A stretch of DNA of 36,237 nucleotides, from the IMG/VR virus record IMGVR_UViG_3300008258_000010, positions 1-36,237 of that record. One strand, 5' to 3'. The position numbers and the translations under genes are program-made. Below, one piece after another: positions 22,195 to 30,240 of the stretch. A model generated the notes under the pieces. It was not told where the DNA came from and did not search any database. It saw nothing but the letters and a program-made list of their open reading frames with translations. This DNA comes from a virus. Positions within the stretch are counted from its first letter, which is position 1. Each line of letters begins with the position of its first letter.

Positions 22195-22566
22195 ATGACC
22201 GCAACAAACAAACAGCGTAAACCACGCACAGTAGTTCCACTGAAAGAACGCATCCTAAGAATGAGTTCATGGGACATGAAGACAGGTTGCTATGTATGGC
22301 AGGGTTCGTTCCGTCCTGGAACTGGATACCCTCAAATGTCTAGCAACGACCGAAACGCACAGGGCAAATACAAAATCGTATTCGCTCACCGTGTTGCATA
22401 CCAAGAGTGGGTAGGACCATTGGAAGCAGAGATGACCATTGACCACCTATGTGGAAACACTAAGTGTGTAAACTATAAGCACCTAGAACAAGTTACTAGA
22501 GCGGAGAACATCCGTAGGTTCTGGGAGAACAAGAGAAAACTAGCAGCACAAAACACAGCCCAATAG
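22195..22566 (+). CDS. HNH endonuclease (homing-type, 123 aa)
   Basis: The core is clear: 'FAHRVAYQEWVGPLEAEMTI' followed by DHLCGNTKCVNYKHLEQVT. Catalytic and metal residues are H65 in AHR, D83-H84 (DH), N93 and H96, with C86 and C91 as the zinc pair. The flanking 'GPLEAEMTIDHLC.N..C.N..HLE.VT..EN' is the HNH_3 pattern of free-standing homing endonucleases and of phage DNA-cleaving enzymes near packaging or replication genes. It may be a selfish insertion or may serve DNA processing. Shine-Dalgarno: GGAAGAAG. The gene is flanked by gaps of about 120 and 80 bp, unlike its overlapping neighbours, which fits a mobile gene. Confidence 0.85.
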   Translation: MTATNKQRKPRTVVPLKERILRMSSWDMKTGCYVWQGSFRPGTGYPQMSSNDRNAQGKYKIVFAHRVAYQEWVGPLEAEMTIDHLCGNTKCVNYKHLEQVTRAENIRRFWENKRKLAAQNTAQ

Positions 22567-22600
22567 ATTTGTGCTACCATTACATTAGCAACAAAGAAGT

Positions 22601-22617
22601 CCAAGCAGAGTGCTTGG
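22601..22617 (+). other. Small hairpin between HNH gene and next gene
   Basis: CCAAGC (22601-22606) pairs with GCTTGG (22612-22617) across AGAGT. There is no U-tract. It lies in the 80-bp gap before the 164-aa gene and may mark an mRNA end or a leader. Confidence 0.35.
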
Positions 22618-22646
22618 CATAGATACAGATAAGGTGGTTATAAACC

Positions 22647-23141
22647 ATGGAAAAACAAACAGAAGCAGTTTGGCACGAACCAGAATCGGCAGAGCCAACT
22701 ACAACAGCACCAATCGTTGGATTCGTTCCAGAGTTCAACAGCATGTGGGAGTATTCTCGTGATGGGAAACTACGCACACTAAACTCAGGTCAGTATTTGA
22801 CTTCAGAATCTTACAAACAGATTCGTAAAATCATGTCATCAATCAGCAAGACCAGAACTCTATACATCACGCTGAAGAGTGGCAAAACATTCAAGACAGA
22901 AGACTATGACCTAACTCGTCATGGTATCTATTCATTCCGTTCATACCCAACACAAACAAGACAACTGTCATGGGAAGAGTTGGAGAACTACAAACAAACC
23001 TACGACTACTCAACGCTCTATCCATTCTCGGACATTAAGTGCATCATCGCCCAAGTTGGTGGAACAGTTCTGTTCAATGGTGGCAAGGTAGTCTATACAC
23101 CAAGTGCTATCCCAACTATCAGCAAAGGTGAGGATAACTAA
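22647..23141 (+). CDS. Hypothetical protein upstream of PrimPol-helicase (164 aa)
   Basis: Shine-Dalgarno AAGGTGG. The N-terminus is polar (EKQTEAVWHEPESAEPTTTA), followed by a beta-rich region with 'KTRTLYITLKSGKTFKTEDY' and 'CIIAQVGGTVLFNGGKVVYT'. I recognise no family. Its TAA overlaps the ATG of the PrimPol-helicase by one base (TAATG), so the two are probably co-translated; a replication accessory (initiator or DNA-binding) role is possible but only inferred from position. Confidence 0.6.
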   Translation: MEKQTEAVWHEPESAEPTTTAPIVGFVPEFNSMWEYSRDGKLRTLNSGQYLTSESYKQIRKIMSSISKTRTLYITLKSGKTFKTEDYDLTRHGIYSFRSYPTQTRQLSWEELENYKQTYDYSTLYPFSDIKCIIAQVGGTVLFNGGKVVYTPSAIPTISKGEDN

Positions 23142-25411
23142 TGACTAACCAAACTCCAATGCAAATCGCTCGTGAAAGAGCACTAGCACTAAACAAACTT
23201 GGACTAGCAATCGTTCCATTGACACCAGCAGAAAAGGTAGTTAATGGAAAGTTGAAGACACGCAAGTCTCCAATGACTAGCCAAGACTCACCACTGGTAA
23301 CTCCAATCCAAATCACTTCATACTGGCACGATGGTCGCCAAGATGGTGTGCCACTAATCGGAATCGTATCTGGTTCTTGTAAGACCCCAATGGTCTTTCT
23401 TGACATTGATGTTCATACAAACTCTAATGGCTATGTCACTCTTGATAATGCAGGTTTAGAGATTCCTGAGACTACCGTTCGCTATCAGAGTGAGTCAGGT
23501 AATGGGGAACACCTATGGTTCAAGGTTCCAGAAGAAGCACAGGGTCTAGACCTTACTGCTCGTGGTGGTATCTTCTACAATGGCAATCGTCTTAGTGGTG
23601 TTGATAACCGTGTAGGTAATGGTTACATTCACTTCCCAGACAACGCTCCAATCCCAACCGAAGAAGAGTTGGTTGCTTTACCAGATGCCCCAGAGTGGAT
23701 TTGGAAAACATCTATTCGCAACGAGGTATCAGAAGAAACAGCGTTTGAAGGTAAGCCATCTGTATGGATGGATAACTTGCAAGCAACCACTGAAGGTCCA
23801 TACGCATTTGGTGTTGAGACTGCACTACGCAATGTAATGTCTGACATCATGCAGGGTAACGACATCTCTTACGACACTATGCGTGATACTCAATACGCTT
23901 TAGTTCGTGAGGGTGCTAAAGGTTCTTCTGGTTCTTATCAGGCAATCAAGTTTCTTGAGAGCCAGTATCTTCGTTCACCTTACAACACTGTAGAGTTCCA
24001 GACTAAATGGACTAATGCTCTAGAGAATGCAATCCGTAAGTTCGGAACAGCAGAAGTTGAGCAAGAGTCTGGCAACCCACTTGCTAAATACTTTGAGGTG
24101 ACTGGTAAGAAAAGCGTATTCAAAGCACACACATTTGCTAAAGACCTAGCAGAGAACACAGCCATTGATAAGGCTGGTGCTTACTGGTCTTATGTTGATG
24201 GTGTCTGGGTATACAACCCAAGTGTTCACACAACTACTCTGTCTGACATGCTTGAAGAACGCTACATGAAGAACTATGAAACTCTAGTGAATGACCACCT
24301 TAAGTCAATCCTTACACTGGAAAGAAAGTTCATCACAGATAATCCAGACGAGCACCTTATCAACCTGAAGAATGGTATGTATAACTGGAAGACAGGACAC
24401 ATCCTGCCACATGACCAGTCTTACATGAGCACTGTTCAGTTGAACATCTCGTATGACCCATCTGCTACCTGCCCTAACTTTGACAAGTGGCTAAGTGAAG
24501 TCCTACCTGGTGACGAACAACTTGGTTTGGAAATCATTGGCTACATGTTTATGTCTGGCAACCCAATGCACATTGTTCCATTGCTAGTTGGTTCAGGTCG
24601 TAATGGTAAGAGCACATTCTTGCGTGTGATTCAGCACGGTATTGGCGAAGAGAACTACTCTTCTAAAGACCTGCACTCACTAAGCACAGATAAGTTCGCA
24701 CCTGTTGCCTTGTTCGGTAAGTTAGCAAACATCAATGCTGACATCCACCAACGCCACCTTACTAACTCTGGAACGCTAAAGCAGATTACTGGTGGAGACT
24801 CAATCCAAGGTGAGCGTAAGGGTCAAGACTCTTTCACATTCAAACCTTGGGCTACCCTGTTGTTCTCAACTAACGAACTATGGTCATCGTCAGATACATC
24901 GGATGCATACTTTGAGCGTTGGCAACCAGTTCCATTCCTACAGAAGTTTACTGCTGGTAAGTTTGACGAGAACATTCTCTTCAACGAAATCAATGGTATC
25001 TTCAACAGGGCTATGGTTGCTTTGCGTGGACTGCGTGAGCGTAATGCTTTCACCAAGTCAACTGAAGTTCTAAAGTTGGAGCGTGAGTTCTTGCTTTCAT
25101 CTGACCCAGTTCAGCAGTGGCTAGAAGATAGTGACTATGTAACTGTCGCTGACCCTGCAAACACTATTGTAAAGACCAAGAAAACAGATGCGTTTGTTTC
25201 TTATCGTGATTACCGTAAGGGTAAGAGCAATGGTCTTGACCGTAAGAAGTTCTACGAATCTCTGGAAAAGAAGGGCTATGCAGTCGTTCGTCCAGGAAAT
25301 GTTGAGCACTTCATTGGAATCGAAGTTCGCCCTATTGGATTAATGGGTGAACCAGACTACAACAGTTATTCAAGTGACAGTATGACTATCAAGGAGTACA
25401 ACAACTTCTAA
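23141..25411 (+). CDS. Primase-polymerase / SF3 (D5-like) helicase
   Basis: The 756-aa fusion starts replication forks. Residues 10-190 form a bifunctional primase/polymerase (PrimPol) domain with the catalytic pair D88-x-D90 (FLDID) and H124 (GNGEHLWF). Residues about 340-450 resemble the D5 N-terminal domain ('YWSYVDGVWVYNP', 'FITDNPDEHLINLKNGMYNW'). The SF3 helicase has Walker A GSGRNGKST (484-492), a short Walker B around 'NINADI' (530-535), sensor 1 'LLFSTNEL' with N578, and a likely arginine finger in 'AYFERW' (R593). No other replication polymerase is visible in the window, so this protein plus host Pol III would replicate the phage from the iteron/DnaA-box origin. The gene ends the early operon, just before a strong terminator. 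Confidence 0.9.
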   Translation: MTNQTPMQIARERALALNKLGLAIVPLTPAEKVVNGKLKTRKSPMTSQDSPLVTPIQITSYWHDGRQDGVPLIGIVSGSCKTPMVFLDIDVHTNSNGYVTLDNAGLEIPETTVRYQSESGNGEHLWFKVPEEAQGLDLTARGGIFYNGNRLSGVDNRVGNGYIHFPDNAPIPTEEELVALPDAPEWIWKTSIRNEVSEETAFEGKPSVWMDNLQATTEGPYAFGVETALRNVMSDIMQGNDISYDTMRDTQYALVREGAKGSSGSYQAIKFLESQYLRSPYNTVEFQTKWTNALENAIRKFGTAEVEQESGNPLAKYFEVTGKKSVFKAHTFAKDLAENTAIDKAGAYWSYVDGVWVYNPSVHTTTLSDMLEERYMKNYETLVNDHLKSILTLERKFITDNPDEHLINLKNGMYNWKTGHILPHDQSYMSTVQLNISYDPSATCPNFDKWLSEVLPGDEQLGLEIIGYMFMSGNPMHIVPLLVGSGRNGKSTFLRVIQHGIGEENYSSKDLHSLSTDKFAPVALFGKLANINADIHQRHLTNSGTLKQITGGDSIQGERKGQDSFTFKPWATLLFSTNELWSSSDTSDAYFERWQPVPFLQKFTAGKFDENILFNEINGIFNRAMVALRGLRERNAFTKSTEVLKLEREFLLSSDPVQQWLEDSDYVTVADPANTIVKTKKTDAFVSYRDYRKGKSNGLDRKKFYESLEKKGYAVVRPGNVEHFIGIEVRPIGLMGEPDYNSYSSDSMTIKEYNNF

Positions 25412-25442
25412 GTTTTATCCGAACACCTCCTGGATAAAAAGG

Positions 25443-25476
25443 AACCGCCTAGTTTACTGACATTTTCTAGGCGGTT
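25443..25476. terminator. Bidirectional terminator between early and late blocks
   Basis: AACCGCCTAG (25443-25452) pairs perfectly with CTAGGCGGTT (25467-25476), loop 14 bases. On the plus side TTCGCTTTATTCGGTTTT follows; on the minus side CCTTTTTATCC follows. The two operons converge here, so one hairpin stops both the replication transcript and the tail/lysis transcript. Confidence 0.9.
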
Positions 25477-25491
25477 TCGCTTTATTCGGTT

Positions 25492-25563
25492 TTAGTCTTT
25501 ACATGTTTTGCATGTACAGTCTCTGCAATCTTGGTTACAGTCACAGCAGTAGCACTCATTCAT
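25492..25563 (-). CDS. 23-aa micro-protein with 8 cysteines
   Basis: The peptide contains 'ECYCCDCNQDCRDCTCKTC' (positions 3-21): cysteines at 4, 6, 7, 9, 13, 16, 18 and 21, more than a third of the residues. Spacing resembles metallothionein-like CxC and CCxC clusters and would bind several metal ions. AAAGGA lies 8 bases before the ATG, which overlaps the stop of the 57-aa gene by 8 bp, and the terminator begins 16 bp after the stop. These support real expression. It is the last gene of the late transcript. Function unknown. Confidence 0.6.
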   Translation of the reverse strand: MNECYCCDCNQDCRDCTCKTCKD

Positions 25564-25729
25564 CGCCATCGTCCTTTCTTAGAGGGTATGTAGCAATCCA
25601 TAATGTTGTTGTGCCGATGATACACCAGCCAACCACATCTCTGGCAGAACCTTCTAATACCAGCCAAGCCACGAACATTCCGAGTAGCGTCCATGCCTGA
25701 CCAATCAGGTCATTGAGGAACTTTTTCAT
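25556..25729 (-). CDS. Two-TM mini-protein, holin candidate (57 aa)
   Basis: It starts MKKFLNDLIGQAWTLLGMFV, then 'AWLVLEG', a short loop (SARD) and 'VVGWCIIGTTTLWIATYPL', ending in a charged RKDDGDE. Two transmembrane segments, a tight loop and charged ends are typical of class II holins. The ATG overlaps the stop of the PA14 protein gene (TAATGA). The M23 enzyme is far away, so this would be a split lysis module; a role as spanin-like or envelope protein cannot be excluded. Confidence 0.65.
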   Translation of the reverse strand: MKKFLNDLIGQAWTLLGMFVAWLVLEGSARDVVGWCIIGTTTLWIATYPLRKDDGDE

Positions 25730-26928
25730 TATTGGAATCTCCTTACACTTGAGGTTGTCATCACAGCAGCAGTAGCAACTTGTGCCACAACAACAGCAGA
25801 TACAACTATCTTTTCTGACTTCTCACGAACTATTGGACTCATGTCTGAGCCAACATTTCCTATGAAGTTAATGGCGTTTACTACGCCTTCTGCTACCGCT
25901 CCAATAACTGGAACAGCAGCAAGTTCTTCTGATACTTCTATGTCATCTGCTTGAGCAGTAACAAACAAAGCATCTAGGGCTGCCTCGTATTCAGGGCTTC
26001 CCTGTTCTGATGTAGCCAACACTTCGTAGGCAATCTCCTGTATCTGTTCTACCTGTGCTGGTGTCAGTTCTGCAGGGGCAATGTCTACCAAACTTTTTAG
26101 TGATTCTGAAGGTGTTTCAGGCACTATAACAGGTGGCAAAACAATAGGCAAATCGGGCTCTGAAGGGGGCGTAGAAGGCTTTTCAGGCACATCTGGGACT
26201 ACAACTGGGGGTTCAGGAGTCACAGGTTCTTCAGGCTCTACAACAGGTGGGTCTGGGTCAACAGGTTCAGGGTCAACTGGAGGGTCAACAGGCGGTTCTA
26301 CAGGTGGGTCAGTAGGCTCAGGCTCTGGGTCAACAGGTGGGTCTACAGGAATAACTGGAACAGCATCAATACTGAAAGCAGTATCTGGAACCTGAATCCA
26401 CTGTGTCGTAGGGTCGTTGTAGAGTAGGAAGTTACATGCTCCACCGCCATACTCATACCACCAGACATCTATCTTTTGTGATACGCCTGATTCAAATACA
26501 GCGGTTCCACTACCTCCGCTACAACCTTTCAACCACCAGTTGTCTATAACAACTTGGTCATCTAAGGTCATGTAGAACCCATCGTCAGCCCAAGACTGGA
26601 ACATAACTTCACCATCAACAGGAAGTGTGATGTAGCCATACCAGTGGATAAGAACAAAGTCCTCTTGGCAGTTAGCAACTACTCCGCCACCTACATCAAA
26701 CTGTAGATTAGGAACAATGCTGGTACTACATAGGGTATACGGAACTCTGTCTGGCGTAGCAGACGAGTCATAGGTGTATACATCCTGCGTCAGCCCAGGT
26801 GTTGTTTCACTGTGAGCAGGAGCAGGGGTATTTAGAAAAGTAAATCCGAAAGCAAGGAATAGAACAGCAAGAACTCTAAGAGTCAGGTGTTTCTTTTTTC
26901 CTTCTTGACTTAGGAAGTTTTTCTTCAA
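25729..26928 (-). CDS. Exported PA14-like protein with Pro-rich stalk and C-terminal TM
   Basis: The protein has 399 aa. Residues 11-40 are a Sec signal peptide: KKKHLTLRV, a hydrophobic core (LAVLFLAFGFTFL), and an AxA-type end (PAPAHS). Residues 45-188 look like a PA14 beta-barrel ('ITLPVDGEVMFQSWADDGFY', then 'VVIDNWW' and the following 'VSQKIDVWWYEYGGGACN'), a carbohydrate-binding fold. Residues 190-272 are a stiff Pro/Asp/Glu/Val-rich stalk ('DPPVDPEPEPTDPPVEPPVD'). A helical segment (286-330) and a C-terminal hydrophobic stretch (374-392) before RRFQ follow. The product would be exported and anchored, with PA14 outside. Start is TTG 26928, overlapping the preceding gene by 53 bp; no ATG precedes the signal peptide. 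It could block superinfection or aid lysis. Confidence 0.75.
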   Translation of the reverse strand: MKKNFLSQEGKKKHLTLRVLAVLFLAFGFTFLNTPAPAHSETTPGLTQDVYTYDSSATPDRVPYTLCSTSIVPNLQFDVGGGVVANCQEDFVLIHWYGYITLPVDGEVMFQSWADDGFYMTLDDQVVIDNWWLKGCSGGSGTAVFESGVSQKIDVWWYEYGGGACNFLLYNDPTTQWIQVPDTAFSIDAVPVIPVDPPVDPEPEPTDPPVEPPVDPPVDPEPVDPDPPVVEPEEPVTPEPPVVVPDVPEKPSTPPSEPDLPIVLPPVIVPETPSESLKSLVDIAPAELTPAQVEQIQEIAYEVLATSEQGSPEYEAALDALFVTAQADDIEVSEELAAVPVIGAVAEGVVNAINFIGNVGSDMSPIVREKSEKIVVSAVVVAQVATAAVMTTSSVRRFQ

Positions 26929-27145
26929 GTGAATCGAACCTCGCTTCTATCTTATCCATTCGTCTGTGTAAGTCAGACAAAGACCAACCACCATTAGATT
27001 CTGGTTGGATTTCTTTAGTGCGGTCATCAATCAACCGAACAAGGGGTCTTAGAATAAAGAATCTAAAACAAGCAATGAGTGCAGAGATGATTACTCCAAG
27101 AGCAATAACTATCTGACTCCAGTTAAGAAGAAACGATTCCCACAT
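26876..27145 (-). CDS. Holin-like one-TM protein with coiled coil (89 aa)
   Basis: Residues 8-32 (NWSQIVIALGVIISALIACF) form one transmembrane helix, followed by a basic FRFFILRPLVRL, a linker, and a helical, charged C-terminus ('LHRRMDKIEARFDSLEEKLP', then KSRRKKETPDS) likely to be a coiled coil. N-terminal TM plus coiled-coil tail is common among holin-like proteins of actinophages. The ATG follows the TAA of the tail protein gene directly. The C-terminal 17 codons overlap the TTG-started PA14 gene in another frame. Confidence 0.65.
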   Translation of the reverse strand: MWESFLLNWSQIVIALGVIISALIACFRFFILRPLVRLIDDRTKEIQPESNGGWSLSDLHRRMDKIEARFDSLEEKLPKSRRKKETPDS

Positions 27146-29287
27146 TTAGACCAGCCTCACAGTCAATGTAAGAACTCCGCCATCCATGTCAGGTGTGGTT
27201 TGTTTGACAACACCCTTACGAGATACAAACTGGACACGCTCAATGATGCAAGGCTTTTCTTCACCAGATACAATGTCTTGGAACATAACAACAGCACCAA
27301 TCTTTTCTAATGCTTCTATCTGAGATACACGGTCATAAACATTACGCTCAACAACACGACCGTTCTTTGTAGTTTCTCTAGCCATACACATTAGTGGAAC
27401 CTGTATAAGAGTCTGCTTTACATTTGCAGGGTTAGCCTTGACTTGGTATGTCTGCATGATAGGACCACGCTTAGTCTCACCACCAGGGTTTGTTCCAGCA
27501 GCGTTGCGTTCCTTGCCAAGAATAAACATGTATTGAATCCAGTTGTGTGGCGTAGCATCGCTACCATCTAGTTCAATCAAATGTAGATTAGGGTCAGTGT
27601 CATAGTAAGTTGGAGCACCAAGACTTGTATAGGTAGAAGTCTTTTCATCTGCATCAGCATCGGTAAGATACCTTGCTTCAATGTTTCCGAAGTTCTCACC
27701 AGTGTTGCTAAGACCAATGTTTAGATACTGGAAAATCTTTTTATCAGTAGTATCAAATCTTATTTTACCAGTTTTCAACCAACCGTTTACTACTACTTCA
27801 GGAACAGATGGATGTCCAGATTCTGGTGCAGTGTTGTATAGACCTTCTTCAGCAGAACCAGAGAATGAATCTAGTGTAAATAAGAAACGAGGGAACTCGT
27901 TAGAGTCTTCTGCTCTAGTGATTGAAGATACATACGCAGTGTAGTCATAGTTGCTTGATACTGGGTGTTCTCCAAATACATCTTTCTGCCAAGGGAAGAA
28001 CAGTGTGTTCTGTCCAATGCTCTGAGAGAGATTGATTTTATAGATAGCGTTCTGACCATAGTCTGTGTTGCCAGATGTTCCATAAGATTCTTCAGGGTAA
28101 GCGTTATCAGCAATCGCTCCACCTGCATAAACAAAGTTGCCTTCTGCATAAAGAGCATAGACAGGTCTATCTGATTCTAGAGTTAGTGGACCAAGAACAA
28201 TAGACGAGTCAGCGGTAATGATACCAACACGCACACCCTTGCTAGTTCCAAGGATTACATAAGTTCCCATGTAGGTAATCATGCTGTAACAAATCTCACC
28301 TGTAGGTAGTTCAGCAATAATGCTTGGGGAAGATAGATTCACACCTGTTTGGTCTAATACTGAACGATAGATTGCAGAAGTCTTACCTGCATACCCTGAG
28401 AAAAACACAGCACCTGGAGCATCAGCCTTGGCAGTCCAGTGAAATGCGGTATTTGGGTGAGCATACAAACGAGTTGCATTTGTAGTTGGGGTAGTGCTAT
28501 CTGGGCTTTGATAGATAATGTTCTGATAAATAAAGAACAATCTGTCTTTAATACGCTCAATGTTGTATGAGAAAGACTTGCCAGTCATAGCAGTAGAAGC
28601 ATTCAGGGTGATAGAGGAACCAACAACAGTAAAGTCTGTGATAGTTGTGCGAATAGCGGTAATGCTACCAGCAGCAGTGCCCTGTAATGTCTGTAGGTTT
28701 AGAGAGAAGATACCATCTTGTGCAACATAGTAAAGAGTTTCTCCTTCAATCTCAATGTCAAAGATTTGTTTAGCAGTTGCACCATTTAGGTGAGTGTAAG
28801 GACCCTTATCTACACCATTGCTACGCATGTAGATTGTGTTGTTCTTTACAAAGATGTAGCCATAGTATCTAGTTGGTGTAGTTCCATACTCAAAGTCAAA
28901 TGATGCAACCATTGACGGATACTTGTATTCACCTACAGCCTTAGACCTTGCTTGCTGGACACGAGGTAGAAGTTTTACTTCACCAATCTTGTCTAGAACA
29001 TCAACGCCCTTGCTGTCATAGAACCTACGGTTGTAGTCTTCATCACGAACAATGTCAAAGTATTTGAGACCAGCACCTAAATCAAATGATGCCTGACTGC
29101 GATACCACCAAGACTGGAGTGACTGCTCACCTACCTGACGAGCGTTGTCAAACTGTTGCTTCTGCACCTGTGCTGATTCACGCACATACAGATTGTTTTC
29201 CCCATCTACTCCAGACAGGAAAGGAATACCACCAATAGCGAAGTCGTATTGGTTTACTCCTGTATCATTCCAAGTTGCTAACGGCAT
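27146..29287 (-). CDS. Tail nozzle / tubular protein B-like, propeller-containing (713 aa)
   Basis: The N-terminal pattern 'WWYRSQASFDLGAGLKYFDI' followed by 'DSKGVDVLDKIGEVKLLP' is one I know from a conserved tail protein of many actinophages. The middle of the protein has repeated beta-strand units ('RYYGYIFVKNNTIYMRSNGV', 'GPLTLESDRPVYALYAEGNF') as in a propeller, a feature of gp12/tubular-B proteins that form the nozzle of short tails. Size (713 aa) and position right after the connector gene fit. ATG with AGGAG overlapping the connector stop. The C-terminus reads 'GVVKQTTPDMDGGVLTLTVR'. It could equally be called a minor tail protein. Confidence 0.75.
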   Translation of the reverse strand: MPLATWNDTGVNQYDFAIGGIPFLSGVDGENNLYVRESAQVQKQQFDNARQVGEQSLQSWWYRSQASFDLGAGLKYFDIVRDEDYNRRFYDSKGVDVLDKIGEVKLLPRVQQARSKAVGEYKYPSMVASFDFEYGTTPTRYYGYIFVKNNTIYMRSNGVDKGPYTHLNGATAKQIFDIEIEGETLYYVAQDGIFSLNLQTLQGTAAGSITAIRTTITDFTVVGSSITLNASTAMTGKSFSYNIERIKDRLFFIYQNIIYQSPDSTTPTTNATRLYAHPNTAFHWTAKADAPGAVFFSGYAGKTSAIYRSVLDQTGVNLSSPSIIAELPTGEICYSMITYMGTYVILGTSKGVRVGIITADSSIVLGPLTLESDRPVYALYAEGNFVYAGGAIADNAYPEESYGTSGNTDYGQNAIYKINLSQSIGQNTLFFPWQKDVFGEHPVSSNYDYTAYVSSITRAEDSNEFPRFLFTLDSFSGSAEEGLYNTAPESGHPSVPEVVVNGWLKTGKIRFDTTDKKIFQYLNIGLSNTGENFGNIEARYLTDADADEKTSTYTSLGAPTYYDTDPNLHLIELDGSDATPHNWIQYMFILGKERNAAGTNPGGETKRGPIMQTYQVKANPANVKQTLIQVPLMCMARETTKNGRVVERNVYDRVSQIEALEKIGAVVMFQDIVSGEEKPCIIERVQFVSRKGVVKQTTPDMDGGVLTLTVRLV

Positions 29288-29298
29288 AATCTAATCTC

Positions 29299-29778
29299 CT
29301 AATAAACAAGATGTCTACGCACTGGGAACTCCAAGCGTTGACGAGCCTCTCCCTCTGAGAGAAGTTGCGAATACATTCCAAGGAAGTATTTCGCTAGGTT
29401 GGTTTGCTGACCTGCTAATGCACGGTCAATGTTTCCACTAATGAGGTTTCCTGATTCAACAAACGATGCGACTCTCCAACAAGCACCCATCACTACAAGT
29501 TCTCTAGTCCATTCAGGCAGACCACTCAAAGTAAACTGGTTGCCAGACTCAAGAGTTGCAGGTAGAACAGTGTATACAACTTGGACTTTACGACCAGCAA
29601 TACCACCAGGAATGTCAATGACCTTTCCAGTTGTAGAGTTGCTTGCACCAGTGCTGTCAAATCTCCAAGCCTTTAGGTCTACCCAACGCTTGCTTGCACC
29701 TAGTTCTTCTATCTGCACAGAGATGACTCCATTGGCATCTTCTGGCAAGTCATACTGAACCTGAGATGTAACGAGTGT
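29299..29778 (-). pseudogene. C-terminal half of head-tail connector gene (broken)
   Basis: The open frame runs from 29778 (after an in-frame TGA at 29781-29779) to the TAG stop. It reads TLVTSQVQYDLPEDANGVIS, then 'QIEELGASKRWVDLKAWRFD' and ends 'RQRLEFPVRRHLVY'. In relatives the 'xQYDLPxDA' segment lies in the middle of one connector protein (tubular protein A / head-tail adaptor), not at its start. The only start for the separate ORF is TTG 29748, with no Shine-Dalgarno. With the 74-aa ORF upstream it seems to be one gene that has lost its central segment and shifted frame. The break is at about 29779/29780. It could be a real deletion, a frameshift needing recoding, or an assembly error. 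Confidence 0.65.
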
Positions 29779-29974
29779 TCACAAGTTCTTCATCAATCTC
29801 AATAAGACCAGTGCTGAATCCAGATTGGTCAGCGGTAACGATAGCACCGTCTACAAGGAATGTAGTATCAGTGCTTGTGATTGAGTTAGTAAGAGTTCCA
29901 TAGATACCTTGGTCAGCACTAAAGCCTTCCAGATTCAATAGGCACTCTTCTACGAGTTCTTCAAATGTAGCCAT
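29750..29974 (-). pseudogene. N-terminal part of head-tail connector gene (broken)
   Basis: It has 74 aa: MATFEELVEECLLNLEGFSA, then 'GIYGTLTNSITSTDTTFLVD' and 'GLIEIDEELV', after which the frame reads NTRYISGSV and stops. The sequence up to 'IDEELV' is the N-terminus of a connector family in which the protein goes on to 'YV..', a Gly/Arg loop and 'P.....I..AIN..I..', which is absent here. The ATG shares a base with the stop of the 88-aa gene and has AGAGGAG upstream, so the promoter-proximal part is intact. Together with the C-terminal part it lacks a central segment of perhaps 60-75 residues (estimate from family memory). Confidence 0.65.
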
Positions 29975-30240
29975 TATTTATCTGACTCCTCTTTCTTTGC
30001 AGCATCTGCCTCAGCATAAGAAGCGAATGCAGTGTTTACTTCTGCAGCGTTTAGTTCTCCATCCACAATGTATGCACGAGATAGAGATTCAGCAATCTCC
30101 ATAAGTCCAATGAATACAGCGATAGAAACGGAAGTCCATACTCCAGCCCCGAACAAGGAGCCAGCAGCCAGTGTTCCGCTAACCTTTAGGATTACGAGAG
30201 CGATAGAACGCTTTAGGATTTCTTTCCATAGTTTTAGCAT
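29974..30240 (-). CDS. Small two-TM membrane protein, holin candidate (88 aa)
   Basis: Starts MLKLWKEILKRSIALVILKV; hydrophobic segments at about 13-31 (ALVILKVSGTLAAGSLFGAG) and 33-49 (VWTSVSIAVFIGLMEIA), then a charged cytoplasmic tail ending DAAKKEESDK. AAGGAGG lies upstream, inside the end of the coiled-coil gene, with good spacing. The protein belongs to a type of small membrane protein common downstream of tail fibre genes in actinophages. It is a holin candidate in competition with those at 25.6 and 26.9 kb, so the true holin cannot be fixed from sequence. Confidence 0.65.
   Translation of the reverse strand: MLKLWKEILKRSIALVILKVSGTLAAGSLFGAGVWTSVSIAVFIGLMEIAESLSRAYIVDGELNAAEVNTAFASYAEADAAKKEESDK

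Noticed and set aside
25503-25700. Plus-strand 65-codon ORF
   Set aside because: It is antisense to the two-TM protein gene, has no Shine-Dalgarno, and lies between convergent operons after the terminator.
26081-26395. Plus-strand Gly/Ser/Thr-rich ORF (104 codons)
   Set aside because: It is the antisense shadow of the Pro-rich stalk of the PA14 protein; repeat composition creates the open frame.
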